This document shows, piece by piece, positions 55,711 to 64,000 of a stretch of DNA of 64,000 nucleotides; within the stretch, counting starts at the first letter, position 1, and every line of letters begins with the position of its first letter. The notes below the pieces were generated by a model that was not told the DNA's origin, searched no databases, and saw only the letters and a program-made list of their open reading frames with translations. Position numbers and translations under genes: made by a program. Location of the stretch: the NCBI GenBank assembly GCA_001939145.1, contig LSRX01000685.1, forward strand, positions 97,102 to 161,101. Direction: 5' to 3'. Source of the stretch: Symbiodinium microadriaticum (taxonomy: Eukaryota; Sar; Dinophyceae; Suessiales; Symbiodiniaceae).

Positions 55711-56127
55711 TCAGCATGAGCATCGTCAGCATCATCATCTTCTTCTTCATAACCATTGTAGTCATAAAAACGATACTGACCATGGAACTAGCAATAATAG
55801 GAACGACCACGATGGGTCCCTGGGCGACACTTAATCCACGCCCGCCCGTGTGCTCCTCAAAGCCCAAGGCAGAAAAGGGCATCCGAAACAGCTGCATATG
55901 AACAGGAAGTAATCTGAGATCACATATTAGCTTCGATTCGCAGCGACGAGCCAAGAGATATGAAGGACTCATGACTATGATGGCTGCAACTTGGGCATAC
56001 CCGAGACTCCCACACCGAAGCGGCATGCAACAGGGACTTGGTCTTATTGAGCTTCAGGTTCAGGGACGGCATGCTTTGCACCTGAACAAACGCAGACCAG
56101 GAAGGTCAGTCAGCTTTGATATGATCG

Positions 56128-56375
56128 ACGTAGGCAGGCAGGCAGGTAGGCAGGCCGGTGGGTGGGTGGGTAGGCAGGGGTAGGTAGGCAGGCAGGTAGG
56201 TAGGCAGGCAGGTAGGTGGGTAGGTAGGTGGGTAGGTAGGTAGGTAGGTAGGCAGGCAGGTAGGTAGGTAGGTAGGTGGTAGGTAGGTAGGTGGGGTCGG
56301 TCAGGGTAGGGAAGGGTAGGGTAGGTGGGCAGGCAGGCAGGCAGGTAGGTAGACAGGCAAGCAGGAAAGCAAGCA
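56128..56375 (+). repeat. (GGTA)n/(GGCA)n microsatellite
   Basis: Interleaved GGTA, GGCA and GGTG tetramers, the complement type of the CTAC/CTGC tract at 7645-7735. Confidence 0.95.
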
Positions 56376-56780
56376 AATACATAGAGAGCACAACAAGTCA
56401 TAATCATACTGCACTTTATTGCATCATATCATACTATATCACACATTGTATCGAATTACACTATATTGTACTGCACTATATAACATTATAGTACATCATG
56501 TTACATTACGTAGCTTTATTTGTATTACATTAATTTAAGTTGTAATACATCATATCCCATTATGTGCATTAGCCAGTACACTATGTATGGTCATAGTACA
56601 GAGGTACATTGAATAAAGTACATCACAGGTACTGGCTGACACTCCCAGCACAGCATAGCACATTGTATGACACATCATGCTGTGTTGTCTTACGAGACAG
56701 CACATCAGCTTAATTACAACTCATATATCACCCCCCCTCGATTATACATCCCGGCGCCCCAAACCTTTGAGTTTCTTGCT
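56376..56780. other. AT-rich unassigned sequence
   Basis: AT-rich with degenerate CATTA/TACAT words. No gene supported. Confidence 0.5.
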
Positions 56781-56794
56781 GTTGTTTGTTTAGC

Positions 56795-57430
56795 TTTGTG
56801 GGAAGCTGAGAGAGGAAAACTGCAAGTACCACAGTCGCTCCAGTATTGCAGAGAAAGAGAGAGAAACTGCAATCATTAATTACGACCGCTCCAGTCTTGC
56901 AGAGAAGGGCAAACTGTAATTACTGCGGCACTTCCAGCATGGCAGGAAGAGAAACTGCGAGCACTGCAGGGTTTCGGAAGCCAAACCCTTGATTGGGTAA
57001 GCTTTGCTTTACAAGCCACGGGATTCCGAAACCGCAGATTTAGAGGATCTCAGAAACCATGCTTTCCTCAACAAAATTCCTTATTCCGGCAGCAATAAAT
57101 CAATCCATCCTGATGTAGTACCAGCAAAAGCCGTTCTTCCGAATTATAAACCCCCCTCAATTATAAACTCCTTGGAGGGGGAGGCCTTCTAGTGGTGCCT
57201 GCAAAAGCCAGGAAAAGAAAAGCAAACTTTAGAAGCCACACCCTTGATTGAAAGGACAGCAAACTTTAGAAACCAAGCCCTTCATTGGGAAAGCTTCGGA
57301 TTCGAAAGGACAGCAAGTTTTAGAAGCAAAGCAATTACTACGACCACTCCGGTCTTGCAGAAAGAGGCAAACTGCAATCACTGTGGCCCTTCCAGAATTG
57401 CAGAGAGAGTAGCTCTTGAAAAGGATACTA
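56795..57430 (+). repeat. Imperfect ~55-bp interspersed tandem repeat
   Basis: Two related words alternate. One is ACGACC.CTCC.GTCTTGCAGA with a following GCAAACTG.AAT (at about 56880, 57335). The other is GCAAACTTTAGAAGCCA with CCCTTGATTG (at about 56980, 57220, 57255, 57305). A CCCCCCTCAATTATAAACTC patch at 57145 recalls the start of the MITE-like family. Confidence 0.65.
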
Positions 57431-58140
57431 ATTTACTGTAATCTCTACTGTAGGACTGTACTATTGTGATACTGTACTACTGCACTACTTTACTACTACT
57501 GTACTGCTGTAATACTGTACTACTACGACTCGCCTGGGCCCGGAATCTATCTGGTGGTTATTAAACGAAGTTAACACTATCATTTTATATCGTAGTATAT
57601 GATAGTGTATTATATTATAAGCATCATATTTTTTAGTACGGTATGTTATATTATAACATAATGCATTGCCTTGCGTTGTAATACATTCTACTGTATTGAA
57701 ATGGGCTGGACAGCATCATATTATTGCATGGTACTACATTGTACTCTACTACATGATACCGTATGATATTACACTATGTGAATGAGATGTATATTTTAAT
57801 GTCGAAAAAGTACATCAGATCTCACTGTCTGGAATTACCTTCTGTTTCCTCTCGCACTGCCACAGCTGCCAGGTCTACGAAGGCCATATTACCTGGTGAT
57901 ATACCATACTGCAATGACTCGAGAGTGCATTCGCATTAAACTATATTCAACTTTATATGTTGTACGCTATACTTTGTTGTATTATGTTATGTTGTTTTAA
58001 GTTCGGAATAGCTATATCTAAAGGGCAGTGTTTTGATACTCACGCTCTATATGGTATCATGGTATAGTCTATCATGTGAGTTTTGACACACGCATATAAA
58101 CATTTGTATACATCCAAGAACTTTCTCTGTGGCATTCAAG
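57431..58140. other. AT-rich unassigned sequence
   Basis: CTACTGTACTACT low complexity at 57440-57525, then AT-rich sequence without supported genes. Confidence 0.5.
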
Positions 58141-60276
58141 TTGTAACCGTATGCAAGGTTGTGTTGGTCGTCGACAGGAGCTGTTCTGTTTATGCCTGCA
58201 CGAATGTCGAGGAGCCAGTGCCACTACAGGCATAATCAGCATAATGATTTGCAGTGCAACATATACAGCTTCGCAGCCGACCTTAATTCAAGCAGGGGCT
58301 GGGCCGCAGGCTGAATCAAGGTTTGAGAAATCGGACTGTGTGAGTTCGAGGTTTGGAGTTTGGGGCGTGCCTTATGCTACCCTGGACTGTCACAGCCAAG
58401 GCCCTGCACTGCAGACACGAACCCCGCCATAGCGACGTCGCAGATCCAGAAACACTAAACGACCCTTCAATTCCTCAGCGAGGTTCGTGAGCCGAGAATC
58501 CGAAAACCATGCCCTAAACTCAGCAAACCTTCAGCCCTTAAACCCCCAAGCCAAGCCCGGACTCCACCAGCAAGGCTGAGAAAAACCGAAAAAGCGAGGG
58601 ACAACACCCGAAGCTCCAGCCTTAGGAATGCTGCCCGCGCTGACATTGATGTTTCTGTTGAGGATCTTCGAGGTCTTGGGTGCCGGCGTGCCTGCAGACG
58701 AGTTTTGCAAATGACACTCAAGCTGACCGACGGAAGACCGGAAGGGACACTACTGCTGCTAGTTTTTTTTCCCAACCTTCCTGTTCTTGCTGACTTTGTC
58801 CTCGCGACGGCTGTTGTGGCTTATGACGCTGCTACTCGTCTGGCAGAGCTGCAAGTGTCTTAGAGTTGGTTGCAACCGTCAGGTGAACATGCGGTGGAAG
58901 AAGAGAAGAACGGAAAATAATTCTGCTAGCCCCTGCTGCGATAGTACATCTACTCGAAAGCAACATGCCGCGGAAGAAGAAGAACGGAAAATGTCCAAAG
59001 GAGCACTGCTGCTACTATACAATGTACTGCAAAAGTACTCATATGACGGGTATGATTCTACGACTGCTGCCACTAACCACAAGCGCCACTGCCGCCACCA
59101 CCACCACCACCACCACCACCACCGCCACCATCACCGTCTTTACGACCACGGCCACTGCGACTGCGGCTGCGACTGCGAGTGCTGCTGATACTAGTTGTCC
59201 TGAATAAGAAGGACAAGAATAAGGATAGGGATAGTGATAAGTAGAGTACAAGGATACAAACAAGAATAGTAATTGGTACCCCTAAAGCCACTGCGACTGA
59301 AACTGCTACTGCTTCTACTGCTTCCGCAAAAGCTGCGGCTGCTATTGCTACTGACGCGAGGGGGTGAAGGGTGTCTGGTTGCCTGAGGTCGCCTTCGTTT
59401 TGGATCCTACGTGCAAGTAGTCTATCATCCGGAGTCTACAATGTGGAACCTATGCTGGGCTGTGCCTTGGAGCTTGATTAAATGTCTAGGGCATCAACTC
59501 GAAGACAGACATGACGGGTGATGTTCGGACATAACGGATCCCATCTGTTATGCCTTAAACCTTGAACCCTAAAAAATATACATCATCCGACGCCACTCCG
59601 GGTTCTGAGCTCGGGCCTTGCTGCGTGATTTTGGGGCGCACGTGGAAGCGGGAACCTGCGGGTAGAAGCGGGCGGGTCTAGGATCCCGCAGCTCGGACAG
59701 GCGCTCGGTGCGCAGTCTGTAAACACGAGGCATGACTCTCGCAATTGACTCGTGCAGAGTTTAGAGCAAGCTACAGCGACAGGAAAATATAGAAGATTCA
59801 GGGACGGAAGGTGGAGGGCTTCTTGACGTGTTGGAGGTTGAGATTTCCGGATCACGCCACTGCTCATGCCTTGAGTGCTACAGCTTAACAGGCGGCCTAG
59901 CAGCCAAGTAGAGGATGTAGAGTTTCACAGGCTCCCAAGCATCCTGCAACCCTCTGAGGCCAGAAACCCACAAGCGAAGAAAGCCCAACACTCGGACTCA
60001 TTTTCGACCTGGGCGGCCTTCTGGCACCTTGATGACGCCGGGCCGACCGTGCACAACACCTGCAAGAGTTGGCTTGCTGCAAGCCCAGAGCAGGCTTGGG
60101 AACCTCCCAATTCCGGATCTTGAACGAAGATTTTGTTCGGGTTGAGGGGTTTAGGCCATGGGAATGTCAAACAGGGACCAGAACGCCCCGAGGTGCTCCC
60201 GGCCTTTGTTTCGGAAGATCTCCACACCAACCGTCAAGTAGTCCTGTGTTCATGGGATAAGGTAAGAATCTCTCAC
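58141..60276. other. Unassigned, with a (CCA)n tract
   Basis: No firm gene. A (CCA)n run at 59088-59130 gives poly-His or poly-Val/Gly artefacts inside a 133-residue frame (58787-59188) whose first 25 residues are hydrophobic but otherwise featureless. Confidence 0.4.
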
Positions 60277-60346
60277 AAGTCTCCTGCTTCTAGCTTCATG
60301 AGGCCGCGTGGAACATTTAACTGTATGATTCGAAGCGAGAAGCTCC
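60277..60346 (-). CDS. Candidate exon (gene at 60.3-62.0 kb)
   Basis: 70 nt between acceptor CCATTGCAG|G and donor ACTT|GTGAGA. Encodes GSFSLRIIQLNVPRGLMKLE then AGD. Good splice context on both sides, on the same strand as the exon at 60891-61017. No domain recognised. Confidence 0.35.
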
Positions 60347-60454
60347 CTGCAATGGTGATTATCAGAAAATGTTCAGTCTTGTATCGGCTCTGTGGCTTAA
60401 GGCCGCTTCGGCAAGCCACCTTCCACCTGCCCTTCGTAGTATGTGCGTGTATGC

Positions 60455-60597
60455 ATGTATGTATATATATATATATATACACACACAGCTATTTATGTAT
60501 TTATTTACTTTATTTATTTATTTGCTACTTATTTATTCTTATGCTATTATTATGGCACAGTACCCCTGATACCATGTTGTTGTTTTAGCCTAGCATG

Positions 60598-60633
<36 letters not shown>

Positions 60634-60672
60634 CACATACATATATATATATATATATGTGTGTGTGTGCAT
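60455..60672 (+). repeat. (TA)n, (TTTA)n, (CATATA)n and (GT)n microsatellites
   Basis: TA/CA run at 60460-60487, TTTA tetramers to 60540, ACATAT hexamers at 60597-60640, and TA-GT to 60670. Confidence 0.95.
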
Positions 60673-60890
60673 TTATTCATTTATTGAAGATTTTTATCTA
60701 TATGTTTGTGTTAAATGTGCTACAGTATAGACTATATTGAATGATATCCTGCAAGCCTCGTAAATTTGACCAATGGTCCGACGGTCACAGCCCGGATCAC
60801 TCAGAACCTCTAGGAATTGTTCTTCTTGTCATGAAGCGAACTTGTTTTTTCATTCGGGGTTGGGGCCCTCCAATGCGGCGATGTTCGTAC

Positions 60891-61017
60891 ATGAAGATCC
60901 CGTTGAAAGCCAAACTGATCGCAGCTCTCTAGTACGTCATCAACTTCCGCGTCCTCCGGCTTCATGTTCAGAACCTCCAAGAGAGTTCTGGCTCGTTGAA
61001 AGCATTCCCAAAACTTC
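60891..61017 (-). CDS. Candidate internal exon, acidic helical segment
   Basis: 127 nt between acceptor TTAAAG|G and donor TTCAT|GTACGA. Encodes KFWECFQRARTLLEVLNMKP then EDAEVDDVLESCDQFGFQRD and LH. Strongly protein-like helical composition. It was easily missed because no long ATG-initiated frame covers it. Helices plus a central acidic turn recall calmodulin-like or helical-repeat proteins, but there is no EF-hand loop. Family unknown. Confidence 0.5.
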
Positions 61018-61354
61018 CTTTAACAACTATCGAAACCGGTGGCTGAAGGGTTGGGGATCGGTGAACTAGTAGCACGAGACCCCACTGCTAAGCTCGTAGA
61101 TCCCTTGCCGCGGGTTTGGGGGTTTAGATGGGTTTAGGCATGTAAGGGCCCTAGCATGGGCAGAAGGCACGATGGGAAGTCGATAACAGCACAAGCTCTA
61201 CGACATGAACGGCACCCTGAACTCGAAAAGCCCCCTCAATCCCCAACAACGACGACTCCTGAGTCTGTAAGCCGGTAAGCATGGCGTGCCAGGTGTGGTT
61301 TTGCAAAAGGATTCCAGTGCTTCGGGGACTTGGGAGGCTTCCCGAGGTGTGCAG

Positions 61355-61740
61355 TCAAGTGCACTGCCCGACCTCGTCAGGAGGCTTTTCTCCTTCCGGG
61401 GCCTCAGGTGGCGGCTTAGGAGTGCAATGGATATGAAGGTTATGAGAGATTTTCAAGCCGACTTCATATGAAGATTCTAGTGGATGGAACGAAACACTCC
61501 CAGAGAATAGAATAGAGATGACAGCGACTATGGTGCAACATCGGCGGATGGGGTCATCATGCATACAAGCAAGGGTAAAAGGCAATGTTCGGGTTAAGCC
61601 GCAATCTGGACAGCCAGCATTTAAAGTGAAAGCTAACACACCGAACGCAGAGAACGGCATGAGGATGAGGACTAGAAGACTCCACTTTTGAGGCAGTAAG
61701 CCTCCTGCCGGTGGTGGCAAACAAAAGACATGAGAACTAG
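61355..61740 (-). CDS. Candidate exon(s), two membrane helices
   Basis: Minus-strand frame with QKWSLLVLILMPFSAFGVLA then FTLNAGCPDCGLTRTL, CCTIVAVISILFSGSVSFHP, and a Pro/Glu-rich tail CTPKPPPEAPEGEKPPDEVG before a stop. Two hydrophobic segments with a Cys-containing loop. It is upstream, in transcript order, of the exons at 60.9 and 60.3 kb. Boundaries unresolved. The name is unknown. Confidence 0.4.
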
Positions 61741-61839
61741 TGGTGCTGGCAAAGAGTAAGCAGTACTAGCTGCTTGCTGCTTTTGCAGTAAGGCCCACTG
61801 AGACCTCGACCCACAAGGATGCGGCCTCCGATCCCATGC

Positions 61840-61977
61840 TCCAGTAGCACCTCGAAAAGCCGAGGCAAGCTTCGGAAACAAGCTTGACTGCGCAAGTACA
61901 TTATCAGATATAGACACATAAACAAAGATGTTATGTTGTGGCACGTATAACTCGGACAACTCGATGCTGTCTGCCAT
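61840..61977 (-). CDS. Candidate first exon
   Basis: ATG-initiated frame MADSIELSELYVPQHNIFVY then VSISDNVLAQSSLF. Other frames take over protein-like character further along (FRSLPRLFEVLLEHGIGGRI), so splicing or frameshift is implied. No spliced-leader relic found upstream. Plausible start of the gene whose later exons are listed at 61.4-60.3 kb. Confidence 0.35.
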
Positions 61978-61979
61978 GA

Positions 61980-63137
61980 TCTAGTGTGAGGTCAGGTAGC
62001 TAGGGCGCGGGTGCACAATGTGTATACACACCATGTGTATAGGTTCCAGTGCCCTTGCGATGCTCCATGTGCGGGCCATCAACCACTGAAGATCTTTTTG
62101 TTTTTTCATTCCATCGTTCGCATCGGAACTCTGCGAGTGACAGAAATCACTCTGGCATCGAAATGCCACAAGGAGCCCCCAAACATCCCCAAACCCCATA
62201 TCTCTAAACCCCTAAGCTCACCGAGCTCTCACTGCCAAGCCTCCCCCCACCCACTCAGAGACTCCCTGCATCTCCGGAGTGCTCGACGAAAGCAGCTCTT
62301 GCCCAATGGCTGTACAAAAGCGCTCCCTAGGAATCAAGACTTTCAAGGCGCGCCTTTAAAAATAGAGCAAGTGTTAGTGTTAGTTAAGAGCATATGATAA
62401 TACTCTCATGAACCGCAAGACCCCGTTGAAATTCTGATTGTTCAAACCCGTGTACTAGGGTTCAGGATTCAGGATTCCGGGCCTGTGCGCTTAAGCAGAA
62501 AGAGCTGCCAAACTCCGGTGAAAAGCGGCAACGGCCGGGTGGTTTTCGTTTCGGGTTCGACGCCTCAGATCCTGTCTTACACATCTTGAACCTTATCTTG
62601 TACTATGGCCATCAACTACATCCTGTCTCGCATCTCTCACGCCGACCGTTGCTCACGTGGCACTGCCGCTCCGTAGCATCGTCCGAAGGGCAAATTCAGT
62701 GCAGAGAGTGTCCAAACATAAGACAGAGAGAGATACATACATACGTGTGTATATGTCTCTATATATATATATACATATATATAACAAAGAACATACAACG
62801 TACACACAACACCATTATAGCATGTAACGTATAACATAATGTACGAACCATACCATATATATATATATATATAGCATAATGCATAACATATAACACATAA
62901 AGCCCACAATAGGACACGGCAGATGTCCAAAGGGCTTCGCCTAACCTCCGGTGCAGATCTCGCCAGGATCCAGGATTCTCGGCAAGCACCGACTGCCGGC
63001 ACGCCGCCGTCTGCAGGGCACCGAGCCGAATCGAAGTATGGGTTCCAAGGAAACGCTAGATTTTGGGTGGAGTCCCTGGAAGCGAGGTCTACAGCACTCC
63101 GGCGTCCCGGGTGAAACCATTGCTGGGGGGAAATCCT
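61980..63137. other. Unassigned sequence with TA microsatellites
   Basis: No gene supported. TA runs at 62755-62780 and 62855-62872. The last ~50 bp before 63138 probably belong to the intron or 3' flank of the cysteine-rich gene. Confidence 0.5.
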
Positions 63138-64000
63138 CTACTCACTCGTTGCCAGGGACTTCAGCGGCACGTGCGACTGGCTGGGAGTGCCCGAGTTGTG
63201 GTCGCCGGCCCCGCCGCCCATGTTGTAGGTAGGGTCGGTCTTGAGGTTCCCGGGCCACAGACATTCGAAGTGTGACTGTTTGTTGCAGCATGTGGCTGCA
63301 CCGACCCGATAGATATGGCTTCCGCCGGTGACAGCGGAGCACTTCTTGTAGCAGACGTTCATGAACAACTCCTCGTCGGTGAGGCAATCGCCCAGGGATG
63401 TGGGGCAGTTGGAACCCTGCTGCTTCGCCTCCGCTTGGCCCGAGATGGCATAGCCGAAGCAAAATCCTGGGTGCACCCAACAGCTCTCCATGGCAGCCTT
63501 TTCCCCACAGTCTGGGCCGGCTTCGACTGCGCAGCAGCTCCAAGCTGAGCTTCGGCAGGGATGGGAGCCTCCTGTCAATGTGGCACACTTGGCGTAGCAA
63601 AGTCCGCCAACATACTCCTCATCGTTGGGGCAGGGGTCTTTGTCATGACCAGAGAGCTGCGGTGCGAGATCGGACTCCGAAGGAGGGTCTGTGGGCTTCT
63701 GGGTAAAGGGTGGCGGGACGGTGCCACCGGTGGCCACTGCTGCAAGGGCAGGGATGCTGGCCGGGGCAGCAGCCACTGCCTGCTGGATCTCGCCAAGGCT
63801 CTGGCCATTGCTGTCGACATCCTTCGCTTCGACCGCAGCATTGTCCCCAACAAGGCCGAGTTCCTCCATCATCTTGTGAGCCGTTGCGGCCTCTTTCACC
63901 TGGTTCTGCGCGTCCTTTACTGAGGAAGCGGCCTGCTGCGCACCGGCTTGGAAATTGTTGAACACCTTCGTCTGCGCATCCTCTACTGAGGACGCGGCCT
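63138..64000 (-). CDS. Cysteine-rich repeat protein, 5' part outside the window
   Basis: 286 residues are visible and the frame is still open at the window edge. Order: two amphipathic Ala/Gln repeats (AASSVEDAQTKVFNNFQAGA and AASSVKDAQNQVKEAATAHK); an Ala/Pro linker with TDPPSESDLAPQLSG; then two Cys-rich repeats. Repeat 1 has CPNDEEYVGGLCYAKCATLT with GGSHPCRSSAWSCC. Repeat 2 has CLTDEELFMNVCYKKCSAVT with GGSHIYRVGAATCC. The shared plan is C-DEE-x-CY-x-KC-x-T-GGSH-x-R-CC. Regular cysteines suggest disulphides and a secretory or lumenal protein, but the N-terminus is unseen. The reading SLATSE-stop overlaps a perfect donor (ACGA|GTGAGT, exon end 63146), so the true C-terminus may lie in a further exon. 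Family name not known. Confidence 0.75.
   Translation of the reverse strand, partial: AASSVEDAQTKVFNNFQAGAQQAASSVKDAQNQVKEAATAHKMMEELGLVGDNAAVEAKDVDSNGQSLGEIQQAVAAAPASIPALAAVATGGTVPPPFTQKPTDPPSESDLAPQLSGHDKDPCPNDEEYVGGLCYAKCATLTGGSHPCRSSAWSCCAVEAGPDCGEKAAMESCWVHPGFCFGYAISGQAEAKQQGSNCPTSLGDCLTDEELFMNVCYKKCSAVTGGSHIYRVGAATCCNKQSHFECLWPGNLKTDPTYNMGGGAGDHNSGTPSQSHVPLKSLATSE

Noticed and set aside
1-64000. rRNA, tRNA, 5S or spliced-leader RNA genes
   Set aside because: No stretch matched conserved rRNA or tRNA features by eye. The only leader match is the relic before MAT, which lacks the donor GT and downstream Sm-type region of an SL RNA gene. A tRNA scan could still find one.

Overview
The window looks like nuclear DNA of a dinoflagellate, most likely a Symbiodiniaceae-type alga. 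Four things in the sequence support this. (1) A relict dinoflagellate spliced leader (18 of 20 bases) lies 49 nt upstream of a methionine adenosyltransferase (MAT) gene. (2) The MAT intron is forced by reading frame to use a non-canonical GA donor and an AG|G acceptor, as dinoflagellates often do. (3) There are degenerate TTTAGGG telomere-type arrays. (4) Gene density is low, with many microsatellites and a decayed non-LTR retrotransposon. Species cannot be fixed from sequence alone. Three single N positions (17783, 47788, 52250) lie at or beside simple repeats and probably mark assembly joins.

Layout. 1-3 kb: GA microsatellite, then a 1.4-kb degenerate TTTAGGG array with a ~230-240-bp higher-order unit, bracketed by inverted copies of a short tandem repeat. 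3.8-6.4 kb: coding-like minus-strand stretches (coiled coils, one membrane segment), at least one with an in-frame stop. 7-19.7 kb: microsatellites, three dispersed repeat families and a few isolated exon-like stretches. 19.7-35.2 kb: one large non-LTR retrotransposon in forward orientation. 37.7-39.55 kb: the MAT gene on the minus strand. 41-62 kb: mostly repeats with scattered exon-like stretches (EF-hand, single membrane helices, a beta-rich domain, and an apparent multi-exon minus-strand gene at 60.3-62.0 kb). 63.1-64 kb: 3' part of a cysteine-rich repeat protein, cut by the window edge.

The retrotransposon is the most informative system. It has a gag-like ORF1 with a coiled coil. It then has a very large second frame: repeated ~150-200-residue modules joined by acidic, Ser/Arg-rich linkers, then RNase H, then AP-type endonuclease, then reverse transcriptase, then two zinc fingers. 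RNase H lies before the endonuclease, the reverse of the usual EN-RT-RNH order. The copy is dead: there are at least three frameshifts, and two later insertions can be dissected. A 1,451-bp long-inverted-repeat element (27179-28629) is flanked by TTCA/TTCA, and removing it restores the frame exactly. A 1,179-bp insertion (about 33162-34340) is flanked by CCTATCT/CCTATCT and is also frame-neutral when removed.

Most long open frames here are shadows or read through repeats. Apart from MAT, the cysteine-rich gene and the retroelement, gene calls are exon-level candidates without complete models.
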